Origin: Mycolicibacterium sp. J2
Lineage (GTDB): Bacteria > Actinomycetota > Actinomycetes > Mycobacteriales > Mycobacteriaceae
Length of the DNA: 64,000 nucleotides
Reading direction: 5' to 3'
NCBI RefSeq assembly: GCF_026240945.1
Contig: NZ_JAPFPY010000011.1
Span: forward strand, 62,001 to 126,000
Position 1 is the first letter of the stretch. Each line of letters starts with the position of its first letter. Position numbers and translations under genes: made by a program. Below the pieces are notes generated by a model. The model made no database searches and was not told where the DNA came from. It saw only the letters and a list, made by a program, of their open reading frames with translations. Below, piece after piece: positions 19,290 to 28,160 of the stretch.

Positions 19290-20183
19290 GTGATCGTCCT
19301 TCCCGAGGCGGTGACGGCCATGGCAGCCCGGGGACCGCAGTGGCAGGCTTGGGTGGATCGCCTGCCCACCCTGGTCTCCGCGCAGCTGGACGGCTGGAAC
19401 CTGGCGCTCGACGGCGCACCCCGACACGGATTCTGTTCGATCGTGCTGCCGGTGCGCACCGGGGACGGCGATGCCGCCGTGCTGAAGGTGGCCTTCCCCG
19501 AAACCGAATCGGAGCACGAGCATCTGGCGCTGCGCCGCTGGGGCGGGGCCGGGGCGGTCCGGCTGTTACGCGCCGATCCACATTCCCGGTCCCTGCTGCT
19601 GGAACGGCTGCAGGACCGAAATCTCGACGAGCTGTGGGATATCGAGGCGTGCGAGGTGGTCGCCGGGCTGTACGGGCGCATCCACGTCGCCGCTCTGCCG
19701 CAACTACGACCACTGGCCGACTCCGTGCGGGAATGGACCGCCGGGCTGCGGACGCTACCGCGCAACGCGGCGGTGCCCCGCCGGCTGGTGGAGCAGGCCA
19801 TCAGCCTCGGCGACGATTTCGCCACCGACGCCGCATGCGGCGGAACGCTGATCCACGGCGATCTGCACTACACCAACGTGCTGGCCGCCGACCGGGAGCC
19901 CTGGCTGGTGATCGATCCCAAACCGATGGACGGGGATCCGCACTACGAGCTCGCGCCCATGCTCTGGAACCGGTGGGACGAGCTGACGGGCTACGTCCGC
20001 GACGGTGTACGGCGCCGGTTCTACACCCTGGTCGACGCCGCGGGGCTGGACGCCGACCGGGCCCGAGCGTGGGTGACGGTGCGGGTCATGCACAACGCCA
20101 TGTGGGAGCTGACCGAGGCCGCCGAACCGGATCCACGGTGGCTGACGACCTGCGTTGCGATCGCTAAGGCAGTGCAGGAGTGA
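19290..20183 (+). CDS. aminoglycoside 6-phosphotransferase-like kinase (APH(6)/StrB type)
   Basis: The 297-residue protein has the protein-kinase-like fold of aminoglycoside phosphotransferases. The catalytic loop LIHGDLHYTNVLAA and the metal-binding VIDPKPMDGDPHYELAPMLWNRWDEL match the APH(6)/streptomycin kinase subgroup. It could phosphorylate an aminoglycoside or an endogenous sugar; intrinsic resistance is possible but not shown. The GTG at 19290 is chosen because it leaves room for the divergent tpx promoter; the next in-frame ATG is at 19320. It is convergent with the P450 gene. Confidence 0.85.
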   Translation: MIVLPEAVTAMAARGPQWQAWVDRLPTLVSAQLDGWNLALDGAPRHGFCSIVLPVRTGDGDAAVLKVAFPETESEHEHLALRRWGGAGAVRLLRADPHSRSLLLERLQDRNLDELWDIEACEVVAGLYGRIHVAALPQLRPLADSVREWTAGLRTLPRNAAVPRRLVEQAISLGDDFATDAACGGTLIHGDLHYTNVLAADREPWLVIDPKPMDGDPHYELAPMLWNRWDELTGYVRDGVRRRFYTLVDAAGLDADRARAWVTVRVMHNAMWELTEAAEPDPRWLTTCVAIAKAVQE

Positions 20184-20189
20184 CGCTGT

Positions 20190-21446
20190 CTAGATCTGCA
20201 CCGGCAACGACGCGATACCCCGCAGGGTCACGTTGGGCTTGTACACCGGCTCTGCCGCCAACCGGGCGCCCGGGAAACGGGCCGTCACCGCGGACAACGC
20301 GATCGAGGCCTCCATCCGTACCAGAGCGGCCCCCAGACAGAAATGTGTGCCGTGCCCGAAGCCCAGATGCCGGATCGGGCTGCGGTCCGGGTCGAAATCG
20401 TCCGGTCGGGCGTTGACCGCGGGGTCCCGATGGGCGGCGGCCAACAGCACGATCATGGTGTCGCCTTTGGGGACGGTGATGTCCGGTAAGACGATGTCCT
20501 CGGCGGCGATCCGGCCCAGCAACTGGGCCGGCGGGTCCCAGCGCAGCGTCTCCTCCACCACCCGGGCAGCGCGTCCCGGGTCGGCACCGAGCGCCTTCCA
20601 CTGCGCTCGGTCGCGCAGCATCACCAGGATGGCGGTCGCGATCAGGCTCACCGTGGATTCGTGGCCGGCGATCAGCAGCAGGTTGCATGTCGAGATGATC
20701 TCGTCCTCGGTGAGCTGGTCACCGGATTCCTCGACGGCGACCAGCGCCGAGATCAGGTCCTCGCCCGGAGCCCGGCGCCGCCGCGAGATGAGCTCGCGAA
20801 AATAGGAACGCAGCCACTTCCCGGCTTCGATACGTTCGTGGAAACCCTCCGGCACGCCGGTGGCGGCGAGGAACGGGTCGACGGTCTGCCCGAGCAGGGT
20901 GCTGGCCCGCCCGAACTGTGGCTCGTCCTCGACCGGCACGCCGAGCAGCCGGCAGATCACGGCCACCGCGAGTGGATAGGCCAGACCCGTCACCGCGTCG
21001 AATTCGCCGTTCTGCTGTGCGGTGTCCAGCAAATCGTCCACCACCGCGGTGATCTCGGCCTGCATCGCGCTGATCACCCGCGGCGCGAACGCCTTGACGA
21101 CCAGCTTGCGCAGCCGGGTGTGGTCCGGTGGGTCCAGAAACAGGAAGGCCGGCGTACGCCTCTGGTCGACCAGACCGGCCAGCCCGAACGGCCTCGGCTG
21201 CTTGCCCTCGGCGAGTTGGCGCTGCGCGATGGTCGACTTGTTCCGGTCGCTGGCAGCGTGCGGATGCCGCAGCACGGCATCGCAGTGGGCATACGAGGAC
21301 AGCACCATGAGATTGGCTTCCGGCAGGTGCAGCGGACCGTGCTCACGCAGTTGCCGGTACACCGGATACGGGTCCGCCCGATCTGCCGGGGTCAGCGCCT
21401 GTGCCAGCAACATATACGGGGCGGCCCCCGACGGCGGTCGCGTCAT
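20190..21446 (-). CDS. cytochrome P450 monooxygenase
   Basis: The 418-residue bacterial P450 has the I-helix motif IAGHEST, the K-helix ETLR, and the haem loop FGHGTHFCLGAAL with Cys370 as ligand. The oxygen-activation Thr is conserved with Ser before it (AGHEST). It belongs to the soluble class I type that needs ferredoxin and reductase; none is adjacent. The substrate is not deducible. It lies 5 bases upstream of the OSBS-like gene's end on the same strand, so these may be co-transcribed with the phosphodiesterase gene further upstream. Confidence 0.92.
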   Translation of the reverse strand: MTRPPSGAAPYMLLAQALTPADRADPYPVYRQLREHGPLHLPEANLMVLSSYAHCDAVLRHPHAASDRNKSTIAQRQLAEGKQPRPFGLAGLVDQRRTPAFLFLDPPDHTRLRKLVVKAFAPRVISAMQAEITAVVDDLLDTAQQNGEFDAVTGLAYPLAVAVICRLLGVPVEDEPQFGRASTLLGQTVDPFLAATGVPEGFHERIEAGKWLRSYFRELISRRRRAPGEDLISALVAVEESGDQLTEDEIISTCNLLLIAGHESTVSLIATAILVMLRDRAQWKALGADPGRAARVVEETLRWDPPAQLLGRIAAEDIVLPDITVPKGDTMIVLLAAAHRDPAVNARPDDFDPDRSPIRHLGFGHGTHFCLGAALVRMEASIALSAVTARFPGARLAAEPVYKPNVTLRGIASLPVQI

Positions 21447-21451
21447 GGCCA

Positions 21452-22414
21452 CTATTGTGCAGTTGCCGCGCGCAACTGTTGACGCAGGCGTTCGATTCGG
21501 GCGGCGTCCGTCAGCGCGAACTGCCCCAGCAGGTCGGGATCCGGACCCGGCGGCATGGGCGCCACCGGCAGGGTGCCGTCCACCGGCACCAGGGACCGCC
21601 GATCGGCCACCACATCCCCGCCCAGCAGCAGCCGGGTGCCCAGGGCGGCGGCATAGCCGAACTCGGGTAGGGCCCCGGCCAGGGCAACTCCGGTTGCCAC
21701 GCCGATCCCGGTCCAGGTGTCGGAGACGACGACGCACGGCACGTCGGCAAGCTCGGCAACCCGGAGGGCCCGGCGAGCCCCGCCGAGACGGCCGCAGCGC
21801 AGCACGGCGATATCGGCGGCATCTCGCACAGCGCGCGGATCATCGGCGTCCTCGGTGGCGGCGGCGATCCGGGCCGCCACCCTGGCCCGCACCCAGGCCA
21901 CCTGGTTCAGGTCGCGGCACGGCTGGGCCACGAATTCGAGGCCGCCGGCCGCCTCGTCCAACACCGCGATGGCGGCCACCGCTTCGGCGGGCTCCCACCG
22001 ACCCCGGGCGTCGCAGCGGATGACCCCGGATGTGCCCAGTTCGGCGCGCACCGCAGCCACCCGCGCCACATCGCCGGCAAGCCCGCGGGCGGGGTCAGCA
22101 ACCTCGATGTCGGCGGTCCGGCAGCCGGCTGCCCGCACGATCGCACGCGCCCGGGCAGCGCCGACAGCCGGCACACTGACCGCCACCGGCACTCGACCCC
22201 GGACGGCATCGGGCCAGCCGATGGTGCCCGGCTCGGTGGCCGCGGTCAGCCAGCGACCGAGTTCGGCGGCGCCGGCGTCCTGCGGTGGGCTGAACTCCCC
22301 CCAGCCTTGGGGTCCCTCGATGAGCAGACCCTCGACCATCGTCGAACCCCATCCCGGGTCGAGGACCGGGAGGGCGAAGGGCCGCGCGTTGTCGAGGTCG
22401 ATGAGCGTCTGCAC
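21452..22414 (-). CDS. o-succinylbenzoate synthase-like protein with degenerate active site
   Basis: The 320-residue protein aligns along the enolase superfamily member MenC: EGPQGWGEFSPP capping region, barrel strands and DIAVLRCGRLGG. The catalytic signature is however broken. The KxK motif is D102-I-E104, the second catalytic Lys is Arg206, and of the three metal ligands only Asp135 (RCDARG) is retained; the EQP ligand is Ala163 (VAQPC) and the following Asp is replaced in AAATED. It is therefore probably not a working OSBS. The start is the GTG at 22414, six bases after the stop of the phosphodiesterase gene. Confidence 0.8.
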   Translation of the reverse strand: MQTLIDLDNARPFALPVLDPGWGSTMVEGLLIEGPQGWGEFSPPQDAGAAELGRWLTAATEPGTIGWPDAVRGRVPVAVSVPAVGAARARAIVRAAGCRTADIEVADPARGLAGDVARVAAVRAELGTSGVIRCDARGRWEPAEAVAAIAVLDEAAGGLEFVAQPCRDLNQVAWVRARVAARIAAATEDADDPRAVRDAADIAVLRCGRLGGARRALRVAELADVPCVVVSDTWTGIGVATGVALAGALPEFGYAAALGTRLLLGGDVVADRRSLVPVDGTLPVAPMPPGPDPDLLGQFALTDAARIERLRQQLRAATAQ

Positions 22415-22419
22415 GGGCG

Positions 22420-23562
22420 TTATCGAATCACGTACAGCGGGACCAGCATCTCCGCCGCGGTCAGCGACCCGTGGTGGCCGACGAGGTTCGACTGCAGCGG
22501 TTCGACCCCGGACCGGATGACCGCGCGGTTGCCGTGGGCCACTGCCACGACGTCGCCGATGCGGGGCGCCACGTGTGCGCCGACCACCGGGCCGAGCCAA
22601 CCGGCGGTGATCACTTCCTGGCGGGTGAGCACCGTGAAATCGGTGCCGAGCAGCTCGCGCCAAGCGGCGGCCACATCAGGTCCGGCCCCCGGCTCGGCAT
22701 AGACGTGCCGCGCTCGCGGCTCGCCGCCAAGACCGCGAACAGCGTTGCGCAGCAGGGGTTCCCGATCGAAATCTACTGGCGATTCGACGTGTACCATGCC
22801 GTGGTCGGCGGTGACCAGCAGGGCGCTATCGGCGGGCAGCCGCTCGGCGATGGCGCGGATCGTCAGATCGATATGGGCCAATTCCTGCGCCCAGGCCTCC
22901 GAGGCCGGACCGCGCACGTGCCCGGTCATGTCCAGGTCACCGTGGTAGGCATAGACCTGGGCGCGTGCACTGCCCCGCAACGCCGTGAGGACACCGTCGA
23001 CAAGGTCACCCGCCGAGAAGTTCGGCCGAAATTCGGCACCGCGCAACGCTGCCCGCGTCAGCCCCGAGCCGGCCTGATACATCGGCGCCACCTGCGTGAC
23101 GGTGACCCCAGCGGCCGCCGCTCGCTCGAAGGTCGTCGGCAACGGCTGAAACTGTTCGGGCACAAGCTCTTTGATCAGGTCGACGCGCGGGCCCTCACCC
23201 ATCAGCCGCCATTTGAGGGGGTTCATCATCCGCTCGTGGCCCGGCACGGCGAGCAGATAACCGACGAGTCCATGCTCCCCGGCGGGAACACCGGTGCCCA
23301 GCGACGCCAGGCTGGCCGCCGTGGTGCTGGGGAACCCCGCGGTCAGCGTCCGGCCAGGGACACCGTCCAGAAACGGTGCGGCCTCGCGTCGCGCCGCCAC
23401 CAGTTCGGCGCCCATCCCGTCGACGAGCAGCACCGCCACCCGGCGGACGTCGCCCAACCCGAGGCCGATCCGGTCGTGCTCGCCCGGCACGCCGAGCGCG
23501 CCGAGCACCGACGGCAGCAGGTCGGCCAGGGCACCGTCGCCGTAGCGGGGGGTGATGAACAT
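22420..23562 (-). CDS. alkaline phosphatase-superfamily phosphodiesterase
   Basis: The 380-residue protein is related to nucleotide pyrophosphatase/phosphodiesterases. Metal ligands and nucleophile are visible: LLVDGMG (Asp48), GFPSTTAAS (nucleophile Thr80 or 81), DLDMTGHVRG, VTADHGMV and the final GHHG. It has no clear signal peptide. Known relatives cleave nucleotide or phospholipid headgroup diesters. A minus-strand TACCCT is 6 bases before its ATG, so this leaderless transcript probably begins a run of three genes (phosphodiesterase, OSBS-like, P450). Confidence 0.87.
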   Translation of the reverse strand: MFITPRYGDGALADLLPSVLGALGVPGEHDRIGLGLGDVRRVAVLLVDGMGAELVAARREAAPFLDGVPGRTLTAGFPSTTAASLASLGTGVPAGEHGLVGYLLAVPGHERMMNPLKWRLMGEGPRVDLIKELVPEQFQPLPTTFERAAAAGVTVTQVAPMYQAGSGLTRAALRGAEFRPNFSAGDLVDGVLTALRGSARAQVYAYHGDLDMTGHVRGPASEAWAQELAHIDLTIRAIAERLPADSALLVTADHGMVHVESPVDFDREPLLRNAVRGLGGEPRARHVYAEPGAGPDVAAAWRELLGTDFTVLTRQEVITAGWLGPVVGAHVAPRIGDVVAVAHGNRAVIRSGVEPLQSNLVGHHGSLTAAEMLVPLYVIR

Positions 23563-23568
23563 GAGGTC

Positions 23569-23574
23569 AGGGTA
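23569..23574 (-). promoter_or_regulatory. -10 hexamer for phosphodiesterase gene
   Basis: TACCCT on the minus strand is 6 bases upstream of the ATG at 23562, the spacing of a leaderless start. Confidence 0.45.
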
Positions 23575-23639
23575 GGCGGCCGGCCATGCCTGGCCACCCC
23601 ACTACGATGGCCGCTGGGCGAGAATTTGGGAGCAACCGG

Positions 23640-24359
23640 ATGAACACGAGCAACGGTAGAGCGGCCCGAGGCCTGCGGGGCCGATCGGTGGGTGGGGCGC
23701 TGATGGGCGCGCTGGGCCTGATACTGGGCCCGGCCCTGGCCTTCTTCCCCGGCGCCCCCTCCGCGGCGGCCGACCCATGCCCCGATGTGGACGTGACCTT
23801 TGCCCGCGGGACGACGGAGCCACCCGGGCTCGGCTCCGTCGGGCAGGCCTTTGTGAACGAGGTTCGGGCCCGCGCCGGCTCCCACACGGTCACCGACTAC
23901 CCGGTGAACTATCCCGCGAGCAACGATTTCCCGACGGCCTCCGACGGTGTCATCGACGCGATGAACCACGTCAACGCGATGGTGGCGAACTGCCCGAACA
24001 CCAAGTTGGTGCTCGGCGGCAGTTCCCAGGGTGCGGCCGTGATCGGGTATGTCACCGGCCCGGCCATCCCGCCCGGTTTCATCGTGCCCGCGGGCATCAA
24101 CGGGCCGATGTCGGCGCAGACGGCCGGACATATCGCCGCGGTGGCGTTGTTCGGTACGCCGTCGGACGGCGTGGTCAGCACGCTCGGCGCGCCACCGGTG
24201 GTGATCGGCCCGCTCGTCGCGGACAAGACCATCAACATCTGCCTACCCGGCGATCTGATCTGTGCCGGTGGTGGCGGGATCAGCCTGGTGCACGGCAACT
24301 ATGCCCGTACCGAGGCGCCCGCCGAGGCGGCCGACTTCGTCGCGCAGCGGGTGTTCTGA
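23640..24359 (+). CDS. secreted cutinase-family serine esterase
   Basis: The 239-residue protein has a signal peptide (about 1-44) and the cutinase fold. The triad is Ser129 in GGSSQGA, Asp205 in CLPGDLIC and His218 in LVHGNY; Cys47/Cys118 and Cys201/Cys208 form the two family disulfides. Mycobacterial cutinase-like proteins (CFP21/Culp family) are lipases or esterases at the cell surface. The ATG at 23640 gives a normal signal sequence. Confidence 0.93.
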   Translation: MNTSNGRAARGLRGRSVGGALMGALGLILGPALAFFPGAPSAAADPCPDVDVTFARGTTEPPGLGSVGQAFVNEVRARAGSHTVTDYPVNYPASNDFPTASDGVIDAMNHVNAMVANCPNTKLVLGGSSQGAAVIGYVTGPAIPPGFIVPAGINGPMSAQTAGHIAAVALFGTPSDGVVSTLGAPPVVIGPLVADKTINICLPGDLICAGGGGISLVHGNYARTEAPAEAADFVAQRVF

Positions 24360-24515
24360 GCGGCTCGACAGTTCACCGCGCGATCCGAAATGCGGTAGGC
24401 CAACGAAAGGCTCACTCCGCCAACAGAACCGAGCGGTGACAACGACAGATCACCCGGCCGACAAGTCGGTTTCGTTGCGAGCGGCGTCAAACCCGCCCAA
24501 TTCTGTCCGGACCTC

Positions 24516-24521
24516 TAGTCT
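24516..24521 (+). promoter_or_regulatory. -10 hexamer for MOSC gene
   Basis: TAGTCT is 7 bases before the ATG at 24529, consistent with a leaderless transcript. Confidence 0.45.
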
Positions 24522-24528
24522 GGTGCTC

Positions 24529-25209
24529 ATGTCGCACGTGCTGACGGTGAATATCGCCGTACCGCGGACCAGCCCCGATGACGGCCGTCTGCAGACCGGG
24601 ATCGACAAGCGCCCCGTCGCCGGAGCAGTCGAGGTGCGCTCCCCCGGACCGATGCAAGGCGGCCTGGGTAGCGGCTTGGTGGGTGACCTGATCGGCGATA
24701 GAGCCTTTCACGGTGGTGACGACCAAGCGGTGTACGCCTACGCGCGAGAGGATCTCGACGCCTGGGAGTCCGAGCTGAAGCGCGATATCGCCAACGGGGT
24801 GTTCGGGGAGAATTTCACCACTGCCGGGGTGGACGTCACCAACGCCGTGGTGGGCGAACGGTGGCGGGTGGGTACCGGGGGTCTGGAACTGGAGGTCTCC
24901 CGCCCGCGGATTCCGTGTCGAACCTTCGCACTGTGGTTGGAGATCAACGGGTGGGTCAAGACGTTCACGACGTCTGCCATCCCGGGCGCCTACCTGCGGG
25001 TGATCACCCCAGGTGCGGTACGCGCGGGCGACCCGATCGAGGTGATCCACCGACCAGACCACGGCATCACCGTGGGCGTGGTGTTCCGGGCCCTCACCCT
25101 GGAAGGCGCCCTGCTGCCGTCGGTGCTGGCCGCCGACGCGCTACCCGAGGACATCAAGGACAAGGCCAGGCGCCGGGCGGCGCGAGTTCAGGGCGCTGCG
25201 GGCAGCTGA
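24529..25209 (+). CDS. MOSC domain protein (YiiM-like)
   Basis: The 226-residue protein has the MOSC domain with the pattern GDLIGDRAFHGG, GVFGENFTTAGVDV and the conserved Cys in PRIPCRTF that can hold sulfur or a molybdenum cofactor intermediate. YiiM-like members reduce N-hydroxylated base analogues together with redox partners. It is a cytoplasmic protein. It overlaps the convergent SGNH gene by 22 bases. Confidence 0.88.
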   Translation: MSHVLTVNIAVPRTSPDDGRLQTGIDKRPVAGAVEVRSPGPMQGGLGSGLVGDLIGDRAFHGGDDQAVYAYAREDLDAWESELKRDIANGVFGENFTTAGVDVTNAVVGERWRVGTGGLELEVSRPRIPCRTFALWLEINGWVKTFTTSAIPGAYLRVITPGAVRAGDPIEVIHRPDHGITVGVVFRALTLEGALLPSVLAADALPEDIKDKARRRAARVQGAAGS

Positions 25210-25871
25210 TCGGCCACCAGCGACGAAATCCGATCCGCCAGGTAGGTGTGTCCGGCGTCGGTGGGGTGCACACCGTCGGAGCCGATCAGGTCCGGGCGCC
25301 CGACGAACCAGCGTTCGGCGATCGGGTCGATGAACACCGCGCCGAACGCGCGGGCGACATTAGCGAGGGCGTCGCGGATCTGCAGCACCTTGTCGGGTAC
25401 GTCGGCAGTCGGCCACGGTGGACCGATCACCAGCAGTTTGGCTGCCGGCGCCGTACGTCGGGCGGAATCGAAAGCACTCCATGCCATTCCGCTCAGCGCC
25501 AGCGGATCGGCGGGCTGGTCGTTGCGCGAACCGAAGAACACCACCAGGACGTCGTCGGGACGGACAGCGCGGGCCGTGAGGTCTACGAACAGGCTTCCAT
25601 GGTCCCCGCGTACCGCGTATCCGGCCCGGCCTTCGGAGGCCACATCCGCGGCCACGGGCTTTCCCTGCCGAGCCAGGTCTCGCCAGGCTTGGGCCGGCCA
25701 CCCCTTGTTGCCCATCCCACCGATGTTGGTTCCGGTGGTGTAGGAATCGCCGATCACGGCGATGTGGCTGAGCGGCGCGTCCCGGCTGACGGTCATCACC
25801 TGAACCGGGCGAGTGCTGACCAGTCCGGCCACCACCGCAACCGAGGTCACAAGCATGGCAATGCGGCGCAA
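25188..25871 (-). CDS. secreted SGNH/GDSL hydrolase
   Basis: The 227-residue protein has a signal peptide or anchor (about 1-26) and the SGNH blocks: Ser43 in GDSYTTG, Gly/Asn117 in SRND, and Asp199/His202 in SDGVHPTDAGH. It is an extracytoplasmic esterase or O-acyltransferase. I take the TTG at 25871, since GGGAGGGGAG precedes it at normal spacing; the ATG at 25856 would remove the basic n-region. It lies 129 bases downstream of an acyltransferase-3 gene on the same strand, the two halves of an OatA-like system as separate genes. Confidence 0.87.
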   Translation of the reverse strand: MRRIAMLVTSVAVVAGLVSTRPVQVMTVSRDAPLSHIAVIGDSYTTGTNIGGMGNKGWPAQAWRDLARQGKPVAADVASEGRAGYAVRGDHGSLFVDLTARAVRPDDVLVVFFGSRNDQPADPLALSGMAWSAFDSARRTAPAAKLLVIGPPWPTADVPDKVLQIRDALANVARAFGAVFIDPIAERWFVGRPDLIGSDGVHPTDAGHTYLADRISSLVADQLPAAP

Positions 25872-26000
25872 CAGTCTCCCCTCCCAAGGTCCGAGATGAT
25901 TCGAGCACGAGCAAGATCAACTCCGCCGACAGCCTACTGGCTACCGTCAGTTGGTTTGCCGCGCAGTGCTATTCGTCACGTCTGGACGCACAGCGAATGT

Positions 26001-27182
26001 TCAGGCGGACAACTTTCGGTCATCCCTCCCGACCGACTGGACCGCGGGCGCGGCATCTTTGACGTCGACCATCCTGCGCATCCACCGGCGGGCCGGTTCT
26101 TCGACGAAGTGGTACAGCGCGGCGGCCGCGGCAAACGCGACGGCGAAAAGCCCCGCCAGAATCCATTTGCCGGCAGGTCCGGCCAGCGTCAGCTCGAACT
26201 GCAGCACCGCCCAGTTCCACGCGGTGTGCACGATCTCGTGCACCATGTACAGGCTGAACGATATCTGGCCCCCATAGGTCAACACCCGGATGGAAAGCAG
26301 GCTGGGCAGGGTGCCGCTGCCGATGGCCAGTGTCACCACCAGCGGCACGAACAACAGGTCCAGTACGCCGCCGCTGTCGATCACGTCCGGGATGGGGTGC
26401 GCGTCGAACCAGTACAGGGCGCCGACGAGCACCGCCACCAGGAGTACCGCCGCCAGCCCGGCAAGGGTGCGGGTGCGGTCGGACGGATTGAGCCTGCGGA
26501 CCGCGGCACACGCGATGGCTCCCGCGGTGAACTGCATGATGATGCGCGGCAACCAGCTCCACGGGGTGTAGAAGTGGCCGCTGGCCAGCAGGAACATCAC
26601 CGGCGGCAGCGTCACCGCGAAGGCCAGCCACAGTAGGGTGCGGGCCCGCGTCGCTCTGGCGAGTCGGAAGATGACCAGCACCAACCCGCCGAACATCAGA
26701 TACGCCAGCCATTCGGCGCTGATCGACCATGCCGGCCCGTCCCAGCTGGAGCCGTCGAAGAAGGGTTGGAACCACAACTGCACCAGGAAGAGCTGCCGGA
26801 GGTAACTCACCGCGGTGAGGGTGTGCACGTTCTCCGACGGCACGTGCCCGACGTAGAGGGTGAAGATGATCCAGAGCGCGGCCAGGTGCAGGGTGACCAG
26901 ATAGACCGGCCAGACGCGGGCCAGCCGCATCCAGAGGAAATGCAAGGTGGCCCGGGTTGACCAGTTCTTGCCCATCTTGTCGATGTAGGTCCAGGTCAGC
27001 ACGAACCCACTGAGGATGAAGAACAGGTCGACGCCCTGGGCGCCGCAGTTGAGGATAGGGGCAAGCGCCTCGCTGAGATCGGGGGCGGCTTCGTGCAGCA
27101 GCGGACGGAAGTGGAAGAGCACCACCCAGACGGCGGCGAAGATGCGAAGGCCGGTCAGGGCCTTGATCTCTCCGCTACGCAC
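26001..27182 (-). CDS. acyltransferase-3 family membrane O-acyltransferase
   Basis: The 393-residue protein has about ten membrane helices. The R-x10-H pair is R13/H24 and FFILSGFVL lies near 54-62. It resembles the membrane half of OatA-type enzymes, which passes acyl groups from inside to an extracytoplasmic SGNH domain; here the SGNH protein is encoded just downstream. Candidate acceptors are cell wall polysaccharides or glycolipids. It is only distantly similar to the acyltransferase at 231-1445. Confidence 0.88.
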   Translation of the reverse strand: MRSGEIKALTGLRIFAAVWVVLFHFRPLLHEAAPDLSEALAPILNCGAQGVDLFFILSGFVLTWTYIDKMGKNWSTRATLHFLWMRLARVWPVYLVTLHLAALWIIFTLYVGHVPSENVHTLTAVSYLRQLFLVQLWFQPFFDGSSWDGPAWSISAEWLAYLMFGGLVLVIFRLARATRARTLLWLAFAVTLPPVMFLLASGHFYTPWSWLPRIIMQFTAGAIACAAVRRLNPSDRTRTLAGLAAVLLVAVLVGALYWFDAHPIPDVIDSGGVLDLLFVPLVVTLAIGSGTLPSLLSIRVLTYGGQISFSLYMVHEIVHTAWNWAVLQFELTLAGPAGKWILAGLFAVAFAAAAALYHFVEEPARRWMRRMVDVKDAAPAVQSVGRDDRKLSA

Positions 27183-27287
27183 AACACTCTTTCCGTGGCC
27201 GATTCCGTGGAAAGGGTATCAGCGCACCGGGTCGAGGGCCGCGAAGTGAAACCTGCGCGATTCCTGTCAGCGACGGGGTGTTCGGGG

Positions 27288-27851
27288 TCAGGGTGCCGGA
27301 GCGGGCGCCGGACCCGGCGCGGGTGCGGGTTCCGGTGAGCTGGGGGCCGCCGGATCATCGGGATGCGTGGCGTTGTACTGCGCGGCGTTGCGATTGAGGC
27401 CGTCGAGGTAGGCCTTGAGCTTCAAGCCCTGCAACACCGGCGGCAGCCCGGGACCCGTTGGGGCCTGGTCGGTCAGCTGCCAGGTCTGGCAACCCGTGGT
27501 CTTGAAGGTGCCGTCGGTGGCGTCGATCTCGACGACCTGTGCCTCGTGGGTGAAGGCCCGGTCGATCGTGTCGCCGGTCTGCCCGGCCGGCGCGGCGGCG
27601 ATCCGGCGCCAGGAGCACGTACCGTCGCCGACGGGTCCAGCCGAGGCGTATACGCCGGGCACGATATCGGTACCCACCACGAACGAACCGTCATGGTCGA
27701 TGACATTCTTCGGCGCGGCCGGCGGTGCGGGGGCCGGCGTCGGAGCCGGCGGATCGGCCACGGCGGTCGCGCCACCACCCCAACCGAGCAGCGTGAACGC
27801 GGCCAGCGCCGCGCCGGCCAGGCTGGGTACCGCCACCAGTTTCGAGCTCAT
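27288..27851 (-). CDS. small secreted protein with conserved actinobacterial beta domain
   Basis: The 187-residue protein has a signal peptide (1-32), a Pro/Ala linker, one folded domain (about 48-130: DGSFVVGTDIVPGVYASAG, a Cys in TCSWRR, a Cys in TTGCQTW) and a Pro-rich tail. The domain is widespread in secreted actinobacterial proteins of unknown function. TACCCT (27859-27864, minus strand) is 7 bases before the ATG, so the mRNA is likely leaderless. It is divergent from the mmpS operon. Confidence 0.8.
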   Translation of the reverse strand: MSSKLVAVPSLAGAALAAFTLLGWGGGATAVADPPAPTPAPAPPAAPKNVIDHDGSFVVGTDIVPGVYASAGPVGDGTCSWRRIAAAPAGQTGDTIDRAFTHEAQVVEIDATDGTFKTTGCQTWQLTDQAPTGPGLPPVLQGLKLKAYLDGLNRNAAQYNATHPDDPAAPSSPEPAPAPGPAPAPAP

Positions 27852-28160
27852 ATACCTCAGGGTAGGCCCGCTCCGGGCGGATCCGGCACCCTGAGGCTGA
27901 GCCGAACGCCGTGCGGCACGACGCAACGGCCCCGGTGCGTGGCGGCGCCGGATGCCGCCCTCAGCGGTGTATGCACAGGTAGACGGGCTGCGGCAGGGGC
28001 GGCCAATGGGCTGGCGGCGGGGGTGGTGGCGTTGCAAAATATGTACGGCACGTCACTCTGTTAAGTGAGCTAAGCTCTCCGTTACATGAGCTAACCTGTG
28101 GCGACCATAAGACGCCTGGTGCGCGCGGCGGAACAGACCCGACGGGGGAAATCGAACTCG
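27852..28160. promoter_or_regulatory. divergent intergenic region before mmpS with direct-repeat operator
   Basis: This 309-base gap has no gene. Near mmpS it holds two 15-base direct repeats, GTTAAGTGAGCTAAG (28060-28074) and GTTACATGAGCTAAC (28081-28095), offset by 21 bases, two turns of the helix. The second has partial dyad symmetry (GTTA...TAAC). They look like paired sites for a dimeric repressor. The GCTAACCT at 28090-28097 equals one half of an iron box, but the other half is absent. Confidence 0.5.

Noticed and set aside
28081..28099. possible IdeR iron box before mmpS
   Set aside because: Only the half GCTAACCT matches; about 10 of 19 consensus positions agree, too few for an iron box.
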